Notes: generated from the letters alone by a model not told the origin. Positions 27,884-36,415 are shown, counted from the stretch's first letter. The stretch is DNA of 64,000 nucleotides from Cupriavidus malaysiensis (GCF_001854325.1 NZ_CP017754.1:248001-312000), one strand, 5' to 3'. Numbers and translations are program-made.

Positions 27884-29464
27884 ATGAATGCCCCCCGCGT
27901 GGACTTCCCGATCGACAGCGTGCCGGCGGCCGCCGGCAGCGAGCACATCGACATCGCCATCGTCGGCAGTGGTTTCGCCGGCCTGGCCATGGCGATCCGC
28001 CTCAAGCAGAGCGGCCAGCACGATTTCGCCATCCTCGAGAAGGCCGACGCGGTCGGCGGCACCTGGCGCGACAACCACTATCCCGGCTGCGCCTGCGATG
28101 TGCAGTCCCACCTCTACTCCTTCTCCTTCGCGCCCAACCCGGGCTGGTCGCGCATGTTCTCCACGCAGCCGGAGATCCGCGCCTACCTGGAGCACTGCGC
28201 CGACCGCTTCGGCCTGCGCCCGCACCTGCGCCTGTCGCATGAGCTGCGCCGTGCCGCCTGGGACGAGGCCGGCGCCTGCTGGCGCCTGGAGATGGCCGAT
28301 GGGCGCCGCCTCAGCGCGCGCGTGCTGGTATCGGGCATGGGCGGGCTGAGCCGCCCGGCCTACCCGCGCATTCCGGGCCTGGACAGCTTCGCAGGCGAGG
28401 CCTTCCACTCGCAGCACTGGAACCACGGCTACGACTTCCGCGGCAAGCGCGTGGCCGTGATCGGCACCGGCGCCAGCGCCATCCAGTTCGTGCCGCAGGT
28501 GGCACCGCGCGCGGGCCACCTCGATCTCTACCAGCGCACGCCGCCGTGGATCATGCCCAAGCCGGACCGCCGCGTGACGGCGGCCGAGCGCTGGCTGTTC
28601 CGCCACCTGCCGTTCACGCAGAAGCTCGTGCGCACCGGCATCTACTGGGCGCTGGAATCTCGCGTGCTCGGCTTCGTGGTGCATCCCGGGCTGATGAAGC
28701 TGGTCGAGCGCGTGGCCCGGCGCCATATCCAGCGCCAGGTGCCCGATGCCGCGCTGCGCGCCAGGCTCACGCCCGACTACACCATCGGCTGCAAGCGCGT
28801 GCTGATCTCCAACGACTACTACCCGGCGCTGACGCGCGCCAACGTCGACGTGGTGAGCACCGGCATCGCACGCGTCGAGCCCGACGCCATCGTGCTGGCC
28901 GACGGCACGCGCCGCGAGACCGACTGCATCATCTTCGGCACGGGCTTCCACGCCACCGACCCGATCCCGCGCGGCGTCATCCTCGGCCGCGACGGCGTCG
29001 ACATCCTCGATGCCTGGCGCGACGGCGCGCAGGCCTATCTCGGTACCACGGTGGCGGGCTTCCCCAATTTCTTCATGGTGGTGGGCCCCAATACCGGACT
29101 GGGGCACAGCTCGATGGTGTTCATGATCGAGTCGCAGGTCGCCTACATCCTCGATGCCCTGCAGCGCATGCGGGCGGGCCACGTGCACGCTGTCGACGTG
29201 CGTGCCGAGGTGCAGCGCGACTTCAACGACGGCCTGCAGGCGCGGCTCGGCCACGCGGTGTGGTCGGCCGGCGGCTGCGCCAGCTGGTACCTCGATCCCA
29301 GGACCGGGCGCAACACCACGCTGTGGCCAGGCTTCACCTGGCAGTTCCGCCGCGCCACCGCCACCTTCCGCCTGGCCGACTACCACACCCTGCCGCAGCG
29401 GCGCAGCGCCGTGCGCCCGGGCGAGGAGCGGCATGCGGGCGCGGCGCAGGTGCAGGGCGCCTGA
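27884..29464 (+). CDS. Flavin-containing monooxygenase, Baeyer-Villiger type
   Basis: A 526-residue FAD/NADPH monooxygenase. The FAD site GSGFAG is at residues 28-33. The Baeyer-Villiger fingerprint FxGxxxHxxxW is FAGEAFHSQHWN at residues 169-180, and the NADPH site GTGASA is at residues 194-199. Such enzymes insert oxygen next to a carbonyl, turning ketones into esters or lactones. GAGGAG precedes the ATG. It heads a five-gene plus-strand operon. The esterase-like hydrolase downstream could open the ester or lactone product, and the SDR could make the ketone from an alcohol. The natural ketone is not identified. Confidence 0.93.
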   Translation: MNAPRVDFPIDSVPAAAGSEHIDIAIVGSGFAGLAMAIRLKQSGQHDFAILEKADAVGGTWRDNHYPGCACDVQSHLYSFSFAPNPGWSRMFSTQPEIRAYLEHCADRFGLRPHLRLSHELRRAAWDEAGACWRLEMADGRRLSARVLVSGMGGLSRPAYPRIPGLDSFAGEAFHSQHWNHGYDFRGKRVAVIGTGASAIQFVPQVAPRAGHLDLYQRTPPWIMPKPDRRVTAAERWLFRHLPFTQKLVRTGIYWALESRVLGFVVHPGLMKLVERVARRHIQRQVPDAALRARLTPDYTIGCKRVLISNDYYPALTRANVDVVSTGIARVEPDAIVLADGTRRETDCIIFGTGFHATDPIPRGVILGRDGVDILDAWRDGAQAYLGTTVAGFPNFFMVVGPNTGLGHSSMVFMIESQVAYILDALQRMRAGHVHAVDVRAEVQRDFNDGLQARLGHAVWSAGGCASWYLDPRTGRNTTLWPGFTWQFRRATATFRLADYHTLPQRRSAVRPGEERHAGAAQVQGA

Positions 29465-29511
29465 GGCCGCCCGGGGGGAGGAGCGCCGCTTTCGCAGCCC
29501 GCCACGCGTCA

Positions 29512-29551
29512 CCACATCGCCACCCATCGCCACACATTGCCACACATCGCA
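29512..29551. repeat. 10-bp imperfect tandem repeat in the monooxygenase-SDR spacer
   Basis: Four imperfect decamers of the type ACACATCGCC lie in the 183-bp spacer after the monooxygenase stop, followed by another short periodic stretch (ACCCGATCCG-like, 29585-29620). No gene is seen here. Confidence 0.6.
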
Positions 29552-29647
29552 CTCGCCGCGGCCGCGCCATGCGCAGCCGTGCCGGGGGCACGAACCCGAT
29601 CCGGACCCGATCCAGACCCAACACTGACAAGAACCAGGAGACCCGTC

Positions 29648-30547
29648 ATGAAGGACTTCCGCAACAAGGTCGCCGCCATCACCGGCGCCGGCTCGGGCAT
29701 CGGCCGCGCGCTGGCGCTGGCGCTGGCGCGCGAGGGCTGCCACCTGGCCCTGTCGGACCGCAACGAGAGCGGGCTGGCCCAGACCGTCGGCGAGGTGGCG
29801 CGCGCGGCGCCCGGGCTGCCGGTCAGCCAGCACTGCGTCGACGTGGCCGACCGCGCCGCCGTCTATGCCTGGGCCGAAGAGACGGTGCGTGTGCACGGCC
29901 GTGCCAACCTGATCTTCAACAACGCCGGCGTGGCGCTGTCGAGCACCATCGAGGGCATGGACTACGACGACCTGGAATGGATCATGGGCATCAACTTCTG
30001 GGGCGTGGTCCACGGCACCAAGGCCTTCCTGCCCTACCTGAAGGCCAGCGGCGAAGGGCACGTGGTCAACACCTCCAGCATCTTCGGCATCTTCGCCCAG
30101 CCCGGCATGGGGGCCTACAACGCCAGCAAGTACGCGGTGCGCGGCTTTACCGAAGCGCTGCGCCAGGAGCTGGACCTGATGCACTGCGGCGTGTCGGCCA
30201 CCACCGTGCACCCCGGCGGCATCAAGACCAATATCGCACAGGCCAGCCGGGTCTCGTCCAACCTGAACGGCTTCCTGGTGCGCGACGCGCAGCAGGGACG
30301 CGAGCAGTTCGAGAAGTTCTTCATCACCTCGCCCGACACGGCCGCGCGCGTGATCCTGCAAGGCGTGCGGCATAACCGCCGGCGCGTGCTGATCGGGCCC
30401 GATGCCTATGCCGCCGACGCGATGGCCCGCCTGCTGCCGGCCGCCTATCAGGCGCTGGTGGTGCGCGAGACGCGCCGCACGCGCCAGGTCGGCGACGCAT
30501 CGGCGCCGGGCACGGCCGCGGCGGCGCAGCGCGGAGAGCGCGCATGA
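29648..30547 (+). CDS. Short-chain dehydrogenase/reductase (SDR)
   Basis: A 299-residue classical SDR. The cofactor motif TGAGSGIG is at residues 12-19, the structural NNAG at 91-94, the catalytic Ser at 143-144 and YNASK with Tyr157 and Lys161. It oxidises or reduces an alcohol/ketone with NAD(P). AGGAGA before the ATG fixes the start; an in-frame upstream ATG would add a low-complexity leader. Its stop overlaps the hydrolase start (ATGA), so the two are translationally coupled. In this operon it may convert a secondary alcohol to the ketone used by the flavin monooxygenase. Confidence 0.93.
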   Translation: MKDFRNKVAAITGAGSGIGRALALALAREGCHLALSDRNESGLAQTVGEVARAAPGLPVSQHCVDVADRAAVYAWAEETVRVHGRANLIFNNAGVALSSTIEGMDYDDLEWIMGINFWGVVHGTKAFLPYLKASGEGHVVNTSSIFGIFAQPGMGAYNASKYAVRGFTEALRQELDLMHCGVSATTVHPGGIKTNIAQASRVSSNLNGFLVRDAQQGREQFEKFFITSPDTAARVILQGVRHNRRRVLIGPDAYAADAMARLLPAAYQALVVRETRRTRQVGDASAPGTAAAAQRGERA

Positions 30548-31602
30548 GCCGCGCCGCCCTCGCCCGCCCGGCCGCGCCGTCCGACGCGCTGGCGGCGCCG
30601 CCCGGAGCGCTGGCGCGCTGGTTCGGCCAGGGCCGTGTCGGCCTGTTCAGCCTCGCGCGCGAGACGCTGGCCCGCCGCTACGCCCTGCCCGCCTCGCGCT
30701 GGCTGCCGGTCATGGACACGCTGGTGCACTACACCGAAGAAGGCCCGGCCGACGGCGAGCCGCTGGTGCTGATCCACGGCTTCGGCGCCTCGCTGCACAC
30801 CTGGGAAGGGGTGATGCCGGCGCTCACCGCACGCTACCGCGTGCTGCGCCTCGACCTGCCGCCCTTCGGCCTGACCGGCCCGCTGCGCGACACGCGCGGG
30901 CGCATCGTGACCATGGACGTCGATCGCTACCGCGCCTTCATCGACGCCTTCTTCGCCGCGCTCAAGCTGCCGCGCGCCAGCGTGATCGGCAACTCGCTGG
31001 GCGGCCTGATCGCCTGGGACCTGGCCGCGCGCCATCCGCACCGGGTCGACAAGCTGGTGCTGATCGACGCCGCCGGCTTCCCGATGAAGCTGCCGATCTA
31101 CATCGGCCTGTTCAACCACGCGCCGGTGCGCTGGTCGGCGCCGTGGGTGCTGCCCGAGTGCATCATCCGCGCCGCCACGCGCGACGTGTACGGCAACGCG
31201 CGGCGCGTGCCGGAGGCCACCTTCCGGCGCTACGTCGATTTCTTCTACGCGGAAGGCGCGCGCGAAGCGATCGGCCGCATGGTGCCCCGGCTCGACTTCG
31301 ACGCCCTCGACACCGCGCGGTTGGCGCGCATCGGCTCACCCACCCTGGTGCTGTGGGGCGAGCGCGACCGCTGGATACCGCCCGCGCACGCGCAAGCCTT
31401 CGCCGCGCAGATACCCGATGCCACCCTGGTGCGCTATGCCGGGCTCGGGCACATCCCGATGGAGGAGGACCCGCGGCGCGTCGGCGCCGACCTGCTGGCC
31501 TTCCTCGCGGGCAAGACCGCGGCCGCCCGCCGGGCGGCCCCCGCAGCAGACGCCACGCCGGCCACGGCGGGCGCAACCGAAACGACAGGAGAACCCTCAT
31601 GA
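30544..31602 (+). CDS. Alpha/beta-fold hydrolase
   Basis: A 352-residue alpha/beta hydrolase. It has the oxyanion HGFG near residue 79, the nucleophile elbow GNSLGG with Ser151, an acid in WGERDRWIP near residue 280, and the catalytic His in GLGHIPMEEDP near residue 302. These form the Ser-Asp-His triad of esterases and lactonases. The N-terminal 55 residues contain a helical extension, and the C-terminal 30 residues are Ala-rich. It overlaps the SDR stop by 4 bases and the di-iron gene start by 4 bases. A role in opening the ester made by the flavin monooxygenase is likely but inferred. Confidence 0.9.
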   Translation: MSRAALARPAAPSDALAAPPGALARWFGQGRVGLFSLARETLARRYALPASRWLPVMDTLVHYTEEGPADGEPLVLIHGFGASLHTWEGVMPALTARYRVLRLDLPPFGLTGPLRDTRGRIVTMDVDRYRAFIDAFFAALKLPRASVIGNSLGGLIAWDLAARHPHRVDKLVLIDAAGFPMKLPIYIGLFNHAPVRWSAPWVLPECIIRAATRDVYGNARRVPEATFRRYVDFFYAEGAREAIGRMVPRLDFDALDTARLARIGSPTLVLWGERDRWIPPAHAQAFAAQIPDATLVRYAGLGHIPMEEDPRRVGADLLAFLAGKTAAARRAAPAADATPATAGATETTGEPS

Positions 31603-32468
31603 TGCCAATCCGCCGCGACGTGCATCCCCACCTGCCGCCCGAGCGCATCGGCGACTGGCACCGGCTGGGCCCGCACGTGACCCACTTCGTCAACGCGCTG
31701 TCGATCTTCTTCCCGGCAGGCGAGCGCTTCTTCATGGACAGCGTGCGCAACTACCGCGACCAGGTCGACGACCCCGAGCTCAAGCGCGCCATCGCCGGAT
31801 TCATCGGCCAGGAAGCGATGCACACGCGCGAGCACATGCTCTACAACAAGCTGATGGACGACGCCGGCCTGCCCGCCTCGCGCCTGGACGGCATGGTGTG
31901 GAAGCTGCTCGACCTGCTGCGCAAGATCCTGCCGAAGTCCTGGCAGCTCGCGCATACCATCGCGCTCGAACACTACACCGCCATGCTGGCCGGCGGCCTG
32001 CTCGCCGACGAACGGCACCTGGGCGGCTCCGAGCCCGGCTACCGGCAGGTGTGGACCTGGCACGCACTCGAAGAGACTGAGCACAAGGCGGTGGCCTACG
32101 ACGTCTGGAACGCGGTGATCAAGCCCGGTCCCTACCGCTATTTCCTGCGCACCTTCACCATGCTGACCACCACCGTCACCTTCTGGGCCATGGTGTTCGT
32201 CTTCCACGTGCGGCTGGTGATGGCGGACAAGCAGTGCAAGCACAAGCTGCTCGGCTTCGGCCGCGTGATGCACTTCCTGTGGGGCTCGCCCGGCGTGCTG
32301 CGCAAGATGATTCCCGAATGGTTCGATTACTTCCGGCCGGGCTTCCATCCGTGGGACGACGACAACCGTGCCCAACTGGCGCGCATCGACCCGCTGATCG
32401 CCGAGATCGAGGCCAATGCGATCCGCCATGGGGCTTCCACCAGGGCGCCTTCGGTGAGGGCGGCATGA
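31599..32468 (+). CDS. Ferritin-like di-iron protein, COG3687 'metal-dependent hydrolase' family
   Basis: A 289-residue helical protein of the PF10118/COG3687 family. Its helices carry carboxylate and His residues in the order expected for a di-iron centre: GERFF, FIGQEAMHTREH, TIALEHYT and WHALEETEHK. The name metal-dependent hydrolase is historical; the pattern fits a ferritin-like oxygen-activating enzyme better. A hydrophobic segment near residues 183-202 suggests membrane contact. Two adjacent ATG codons are possible; the first overlaps the hydrolase stop and has AGGAGA upstream. Its stop overlaps the rubredoxin start, which suggests that rubredoxin supplies electrons to this enzyme. Confidence 0.87.
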   Translation: MMPIRRDVHPHLPPERIGDWHRLGPHVTHFVNALSIFFPAGERFFMDSVRNYRDQVDDPELKRAIAGFIGQEAMHTREHMLYNKLMDDAGLPASRLDGMVWKLLDLLRKILPKSWQLAHTIALEHYTAMLAGGLLADERHLGGSEPGYRQVWTWHALEETEHKAVAYDVWNAVIKPGPYRYFLRTFTMLTTTVTFWAMVFVFHVRLVMADKQCKHKLLGFGRVMHFLWGSPGVLRKMIPEWFDYFRPGFHPWDDDNRAQLARIDPLIAEIEANAIRHGASTRAPSVRAA

Positions 32469-32629
32469 CGGTGTGGCAATGCAGGATCTGCGGCTTCGTC
32501 TACGACGAAGCCGCGGGGATGCCTGAGCACGGCATCGTGGCTGGGACGCCTTGGCAGGCGGTGCCGGAATCCTGGAGTTGTCCTGAGTGTGGGGTCAGGA
32601 AGGGGGATTTTGAGATGGTGGAGATGTAG
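32465..32629 (+). CDS. rubA: Rubredoxin
   Basis: A 54-residue iron protein of normal rubredoxin length. The two iron-binding loops are CRICG (Cys6, Cys9) and CPECG (Cys39, Cys42), with conserved aromatic residues in FVYDEAAG and PESWSCP. It is a one-electron carrier, classically for alkane hydroxylases. It overlaps the preceding di-iron gene (ATGA), so the likely partner is that protein. No rubredoxin reductase gene is nearby; another reductase would be needed. It is the last gene of the monooxygenase operon and is followed by a long structured repeat region. Confidence 0.95.
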   Translation: MTVWQCRICGFVYDEAAGMPEHGIVAGTPWQAVPESWSCPECGVRKGDFEMVEM

Positions 32630-32794
32630 GAGTGCCGTTGCCGTTGGTGTGGTGCGGTGTCGTGTTGGCTTGGGCGGTGTCGGTGTGCGGGTCAACGGCC
32701 TGTTTCGACTCCCCCTGCGGGGGAGCCGACTCACTTTCTTTGTCTCGCCAAAGAAAGTAAGCAAAGAAAGGCGACCCGGGTGCGGCGACCCCCC

Positions 32795-32894
32795 CTCGCG
32801 AATTAGCCCCGGCCGCCGCGCCCGTCCGAACTCGCGGCCTGCGGCCGCTCAGACAGCGGACGGGCTTCATCGGCGGCCGGGGCCCATTCGCGAG
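32795..32894. other. Long hairpin 1 of the structured element
   Basis: Matched arms in order: CTCGCGAAT with ATTCGCGAG, CCCCGGCCGCCG with CGGCGGCCGGGG, CCCGTCCG with CGGACGGG, and a tip GCGGCC-TGC-GGCCGC. Only short asymmetric bulges interrupt it. It could also act as a terminator for the rubredoxin operon, though no T-run follows. Confidence 0.8.
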
Positions 32895-33059
32895 GCGCCG
32901 CACACGGGAGGGAAAGGCCAAACCATCGGTATGCGATTGGGCTCGCTTTTGCGAGATGACTTGGTCTGCTGAGTCTTTGTGTTCGGCCAGCGAGCTGGCC
33001 GAACACCGCCCACCCGAAGCGAAGCGAGGCGTGGCATCTTTTCCCTGCCGTGTGCGGCG

Positions 33060-33164
33060 CCTCGCGTGCTGAGGCAAAGAGCGGAAAAGAGGGCCCCCTG
33101 TCTGAGGATCGCCTTAAGGCGATCCGAGTTGGGGCCCGGCCGCTCTTTGCCTCAGCACGCGAGG
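33060..33164. other. Long hairpin 3 of the structured element
   Basis: Perfect 25-bp complementary arms enclose a 55-base interior. Inside, GGGCCCC pairs with GGGGCCC and then a perfect 20-bp palindrome centred on CTTAAG follows. The structure is symmetric, so it would form in RNA from either strand. Confidence 0.85.
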
Positions 33165-33402
33165 GGGTGTTGAGCCGCACCCGGCGCGCCTTCTTTGCCT
33201 ACTTTCTTGGGCAAGACCAAGAAAGTAGGTCGGCTCCCCGCAGGGGAGTCGAAACAGGCCGTTGCCTCGCACACCGATATCGCTCAAATCCAAGCGCCAA
33301 GGCATCCATTCACTGGCGAAGAAACAAGCCGTTGCTCCGCAGATCACGATCGCCAACACCAAGGCGCGAGGTTTCAGTGCATCGGAACGCGCAGCCGCCC
33401 GC

Positions 33403-34272
33403 CTACGCCGCAGGCGTACCACCACCACCGCTCGAACCGCCACCCTCCCCATCCCCATCATGCAAATGCTCAATAATCGCCGCCACCCGATCCCCCAGGT
33501 ACTTATTGGCCGACTGCTCCAGCGCCCGCATCATCTCCGCCTCCACCGCTGCCATCGCCAGCGGCCGGATGCGCCATAGGATGTCGACCAGCCGCGGCAC
33601 ATCCTGCGGCGGCGGCAGCTTGCCTTCGCCGAAGCGGTCGAGTTCGCCTACCACCATGGCGACGAGGCGGTCCGATACCGCTTCGAAGTGGCTGCGTGCG
33701 TGTTCGATGATGCCCAGCACTTCTTCCAGCGGGAAGCCCGCGCGCGCGATCTCGGCGCCGGCCTGCAGCACGCGCGGGCTGCGCGCGAGGTAGCCGAGGC
33801 CGTCGGGTTCGAGCAGGCCGAGGGCGATGGCCTTGGCCTGCGCCGGGCGCGAGACCGAGCGGCCGAACAGCCGCGCCAGCGCCAGGGGCGAGTAGTGCCG
33901 TGGCGTTTCGTTGGACCAGGGACTGGCGATGGCCGATTCGAGGCCGAGGATGGAGCGCAGGTCGTGGCCTTCGACGATGGCCTTGAGCAGCTCCATGATG
34001 TTGGCCAGCGTGTAGCCGCGTGCCAGCAGATGGTTGATCAGCTTGAGCCGGCCCAGGTGGGCCTGGGTGTAGATGCCGACGCGGCCGCGCCGTTCGGGCG
34101 GGTCGATCAGGCCGCGGTCCTGGTAGGAACGCACATTGCGCACGGTGGTGCCGGCGGCGCGCGCCAGTTCGTCGATGGTGTACTCGGCTGCCGGCGGGCC
34201 GCCGGCCTTGCCGTCTTGCGCGGCGGCCGGGCTGGCGGGCGGTTGCGGGGAGCTGCGCTTGAAGAGGGCCAT
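33403..34272 (-). CDS. MerR-family transcriptional regulator
   Basis: A 289-residue regulator. After a 28-residue Pro/Ala-rich leader comes the MerR winged-helix domain at about residues 30-100 (YTIDELARAAGTTVRNVRSYQDRGLIDPPERRGRVGIYTQAHLGRLKLINHLLARGYTL). The rest is a helical effector domain with no metal-binding cysteine pattern, so it probably responds to an organic ligand. The C-terminus ends in a Gly/Ser-rich tail. It is read divergently from a LysR gene 102 bp away; a TACAAT -10-like hexamer (34310-34315, plus strand) lies between them. Its target is not evident, and the monooxygenase operon is one candidate. Confidence 0.88.
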   Translation of the reverse strand: MALFKRSSPQPPASPAAAQDGKAGGPPAAEYTIDELARAAGTTVRNVRSYQDRGLIDPPERRGRVGIYTQAHLGRLKLINHLLARGYTLANIMELLKAIVEGHDLRSILGLESAIASPWSNETPRHYSPLALARLFGRSVSRPAQAKAIALGLLEPDGLGYLARSPRVLQAGAEIARAGFPLEEVLGIIEHARSHFEAVSDRLVAMVVGELDRFGEGKLPPPQDVPRLVDILWRIRPLAMAAVEAEMMRALEQSANKYLGDRVAAIIEHLHDGDGEGGGSSGGGGTPAA

Positions 34273-34374
34273 GTGGAAAATTCTACCGCGAGCGCCGTGG
34301 CGGCGCCGCTACAATGGACCGGCCCGTTCTCCCATGCCAGCCCACAACCCGCGCCGCGGCGCGGGGCGCGTCTC

Positions 34375-35304
34375 ATGCACATCCATTGGCTCGAAGACTT
34401 CGTCTGCCTCGCCCAGGCCGGCAGCCTCGCGCGCGCCGCCGAGCTGCGCAACGTCACGCCGCCGGCCTTCGGCCGCCGCATCCAGGCGCTGGAGGTGTGG
34501 GCGGGCGCGCCGTTGATCGACCGCGGCGCCTTCCCGGTGCGGCTCACCGCCGAGGGGCGGCAGTTCCTCGAAGCGGCGCAGGAGGCCCTGGCCACGCTGG
34601 AGCAGGCGCGCGTGGCGCTGCGCGCCAGCCACCATGCCGATGCCGCCACGCTGACCATCGCCACCGGCAAGACGCTGGCGCGTTCGCTGGTGCCGGGCTG
34701 GCTGGCGGGCTTGCGCCAGGTCCTGCGCCAGGACCCGGAGGCGGCCGGGTTCCGCACGCGGCTGTCGACGTTCCCGATGCATGACGCGCTGGCCATGTTC
34801 GTCGAGGGCGATGCCGACTTCCTGCTGTGCTACAGCCCGCCCGACCTGCCCGTGACGCTGGACGATGCGCGCTACCGCTTCCACGCGGTCGGCGTCGAGC
34901 GGCTGGTGTGCGTGAGCGCGGCGGATGCCGGCGGCGGGCCCTTGTTCCGGCTGCAGGCGCGCGGCAAGGGCGCGGCGGTGCCGATGATCGCCTATGCCGA
35001 GACGTTGACGCTGGGCCGCATCGTCAACCAGGAGATCGCGCGGCGCAAGCTGGCGCCGCGCCTGGAGGTGATCGCCGTCAGCGATTTCGCCGAATCGGTG
35101 CACGAGATGGTGCGCCAGCGCATGGGCCTGGCCTGGCTGCCCGCCCGCCTGATCGCCGACGACCTGCACGCGGGCCGGCTGGTGCGCGCGGGTGCCGAGG
35201 CCGGCGGCGAGGCCGACCTGGCGCTCGACATCCGCCTCTACCGTCCGCGCGCGCCGATGCGCCCGCTTGCCGAGGCTTTCTGGCGCGCCGCCTCGGCCGC
35301 CTGA
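34375..35304 (+). CDS. LysR-family transcriptional regulator
   Basis: A 309-residue LysR protein. The N-terminal winged helix is at residues 3-62 (WLEDFVCLAQAGSLARAAELRNVTPPAFGRRIQALEVWAG). The effector domain follows at about residues 90-300 with the DALAMFVEGDADFLLCY segment. The first in-frame ATG that gives the canonical family N-terminus was used; longer open frames are non-coding. It is followed on the same strand by a Bug-type binding protein and an aspartoacylase-family gene. Overlapping inverted repeats lie in the 130-bp gap before the Bug gene, so it may regulate them. Confidence 0.92.
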   Translation: MHIHWLEDFVCLAQAGSLARAAELRNVTPPAFGRRIQALEVWAGAPLIDRGAFPVRLTAEGRQFLEAAQEALATLEQARVALRASHHADAATLTIATGKTLARSLVPGWLAGLRQVLRQDPEAAGFRTRLSTFPMHDALAMFVEGDADFLLCYSPPDLPVTLDDARYRFHAVGVERLVCVSAADAGGGPLFRLQARGKGAAVPMIAYAETLTLGRIVNQEIARRKLAPRLEVIAVSDFAESVHEMVRQRMGLAWLPARLIADDLHAGRLVRAGAEAGGEADLALDIRLYRPRAPMRPLAEAFWRAASAA

Positions 35305-35332
35305 GCCGCGCATCACACCTTCGCGCGGGCCA

Positions 35333-35360
35333 TTGCCGGATCGGCAAGGCGGCTTGCCAA
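35333..35360 (+). promoter_or_regulatory. Candidate operator upstream of the Bug gene
   Basis: Overlapping dyads built from TTGCC/GGCAA half-sites: TTGCCG-GAT-CGGCAA (35333-35347), then TCGGCAAG-GCGG-CTTGCCAA (35341-35360, 7 of 8 matched). They lie about 75 bp before the Bug ATG and are a plausible site for the LysR product encoded next door. Confidence 0.45.
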
Positions 35361-35434
35361 AGCGGCATGGCCGGCTGCCCCGTGCTCACTAAGATCGGCG
35401 CTGAGCCAATTCCAAGAGCCGAGGAGCATCCCAC

Positions 35435-36415
35435 ATGAGCCGACTGCTGCGCGCCACCGGCGCCGCCACCCTGACCGTCCTTGCCATTGCCGCCAGCGCC
35501 AGCGCCCAGGCCGGCACCTGGCCGTCCAAGCCGATCAACCTGGTGGTGGGCTACACCGCCGGCGGCAGCGTCGACCTGGTCGCGCGCACCATCGCGCCAG
35601 AGCTGGGCAAGCGCCTCGGCCAGAGCGTGGTGATCGAGAACCTGGGCGGCGCCGGCGGCACCATCGGCGCGGCCCGCGTGATCAAGGCCGAGCCCGACGG
35701 CTATACCCTGCTGATGGGCTCGGGCAGCGAGGTGTCGATCGCCCGCCTGACCAATCCCGCGGTGCGCTACGACGGCGAGAAGGACCTCGCGCCGATCACC
35801 TTCGTCGGCACGCAGCCGATGGTGCTGGTGGGCAAGAACGGGCTGCCGGCCAGGAATGCCGACGAGCTGATCGCGCTGGCCAGGTCCCAGTCCGGCAAGC
35901 TGTCCTATGCCTCCTCCGGCGTGGGCACGCCGCTGAACCTGGCCGGCGAACTGATCAAGCAGCAGGGCAAGGTCAACATCACGCACGTGCCGTACAAGGG
36001 CGCCTCGGCCATGGCGACCGACCTGCTCGGCGGCCAGATCGACCTGGCGGTGATGGTGCTGTCCTCGGCGCTGCCGCATATCCAGGCGGGGCGCGTCCAC
36101 GCCTACGGCGTGACCGAGGCCAAGCGCTCGACGGCCGCGCCCAACGTGCCGGCACTGGCCGAGAGCCAGGCGCTCAAGGGCGTGAACATGGGCGTCTGGT
36201 TCGGCCTGATGGCGCCGGCCGGCACGCCGCGTCCGGTGATCGACCGGCTCAACGGCGAGATGCAGGCCGTGCTGGCCCTGCCCGAGGTGAAGAAGAAGCT
36301 GGCCGAAGCCGGCGTCGAAGTGGCGCCGCGCGCGCCCGCCCAGTTCGCCGCCTTCGTCAAGAGCGAGACGGCGCGCTACCGCACCATCGTGCAGGCAGCG
36401 GGGATCCACGAGTAA
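35435..36415 (+). CDS. Bug-family (TctC-like) tripartite transporter binding protein, orphan
   Basis: A 326-residue exported binding protein. The signal peptide is cleaved near ASAQA (residues 23-27). The mature chain starts with the Bug signature WPSKPINLVVGYTAGGSVDLVAR, then VIENLGGAGGTIGA, EPDGYTLLMGS, VPYKGASA and the PAGTPRPVIDRLN segment. Such proteins bind carboxylates, amino acids or small amides in the periplasm. No tctA/tctB genes are adjacent, as is usual for the expanded Bug family of this group. GAGGAG precedes the ATG. It follows a LysR gene and precedes an aspartoacylase-family hydrolase, so the ligand could be an N-acylated amino acid; this is a guess. Confidence 0.93.
   Translation: MSRLLRATGAATLTVLAIAASASAQAGTWPSKPINLVVGYTAGGSVDLVARTIAPELGKRLGQSVVIENLGGAGGTIGAARVIKAEPDGYTLLMGSGSEVSIARLTNPAVRYDGEKDLAPITFVGTQPMVLVGKNGLPARNADELIALARSQSGKLSYASSGVGTPLNLAGELIKQQGKVNITHVPYKGASAMATDLLGGQIDLAVMVLSSALPHIQAGRVHAYGVTEAKRSTAAPNVPALAESQALKGVNMGVWFGLMAPAGTPRPVIDRLNGEMQAVLALPEVKKKLAEAGVEVAPRAPAQFAAFVKSETARYRTIVQAAGIHE

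Larger units (their letters stand above)
32680..33277. repeat. 598-bp gene-free element of nested inverted repeats
   Basis: The 770-bp gap between the rubredoxin and MerR genes holds no credible gene. Outer arms of about 120 bp (32680-32800 and 33158-33277) are inverted copies with roughly 85% identity by eye. Inside lie a 100-base hairpin (32795-32894), a 27-bp inverted pair differing at one position (32889-32915 and 33040-33066), a small CTCGC/GCGAG hairpin (32942-32955), a 10-bp stem hairpin (32981-33004) and a 105-base hairpin with perfect 25-bp arms (33060-33084 and 33140-33164). The last encloses a perfect 20-bp palindrome (33106-33125). No transposase or target-site duplication is evident. 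Confidence 0.85.

Noticed and set aside
32680..33277. Insertion sequence or CRISPR array in the nested-repeat element
   Set aside because: No transposase frame of any credible kind, no regular direct repeats with unique spacers, and no obvious target duplication. It was kept as a structured repeat only.
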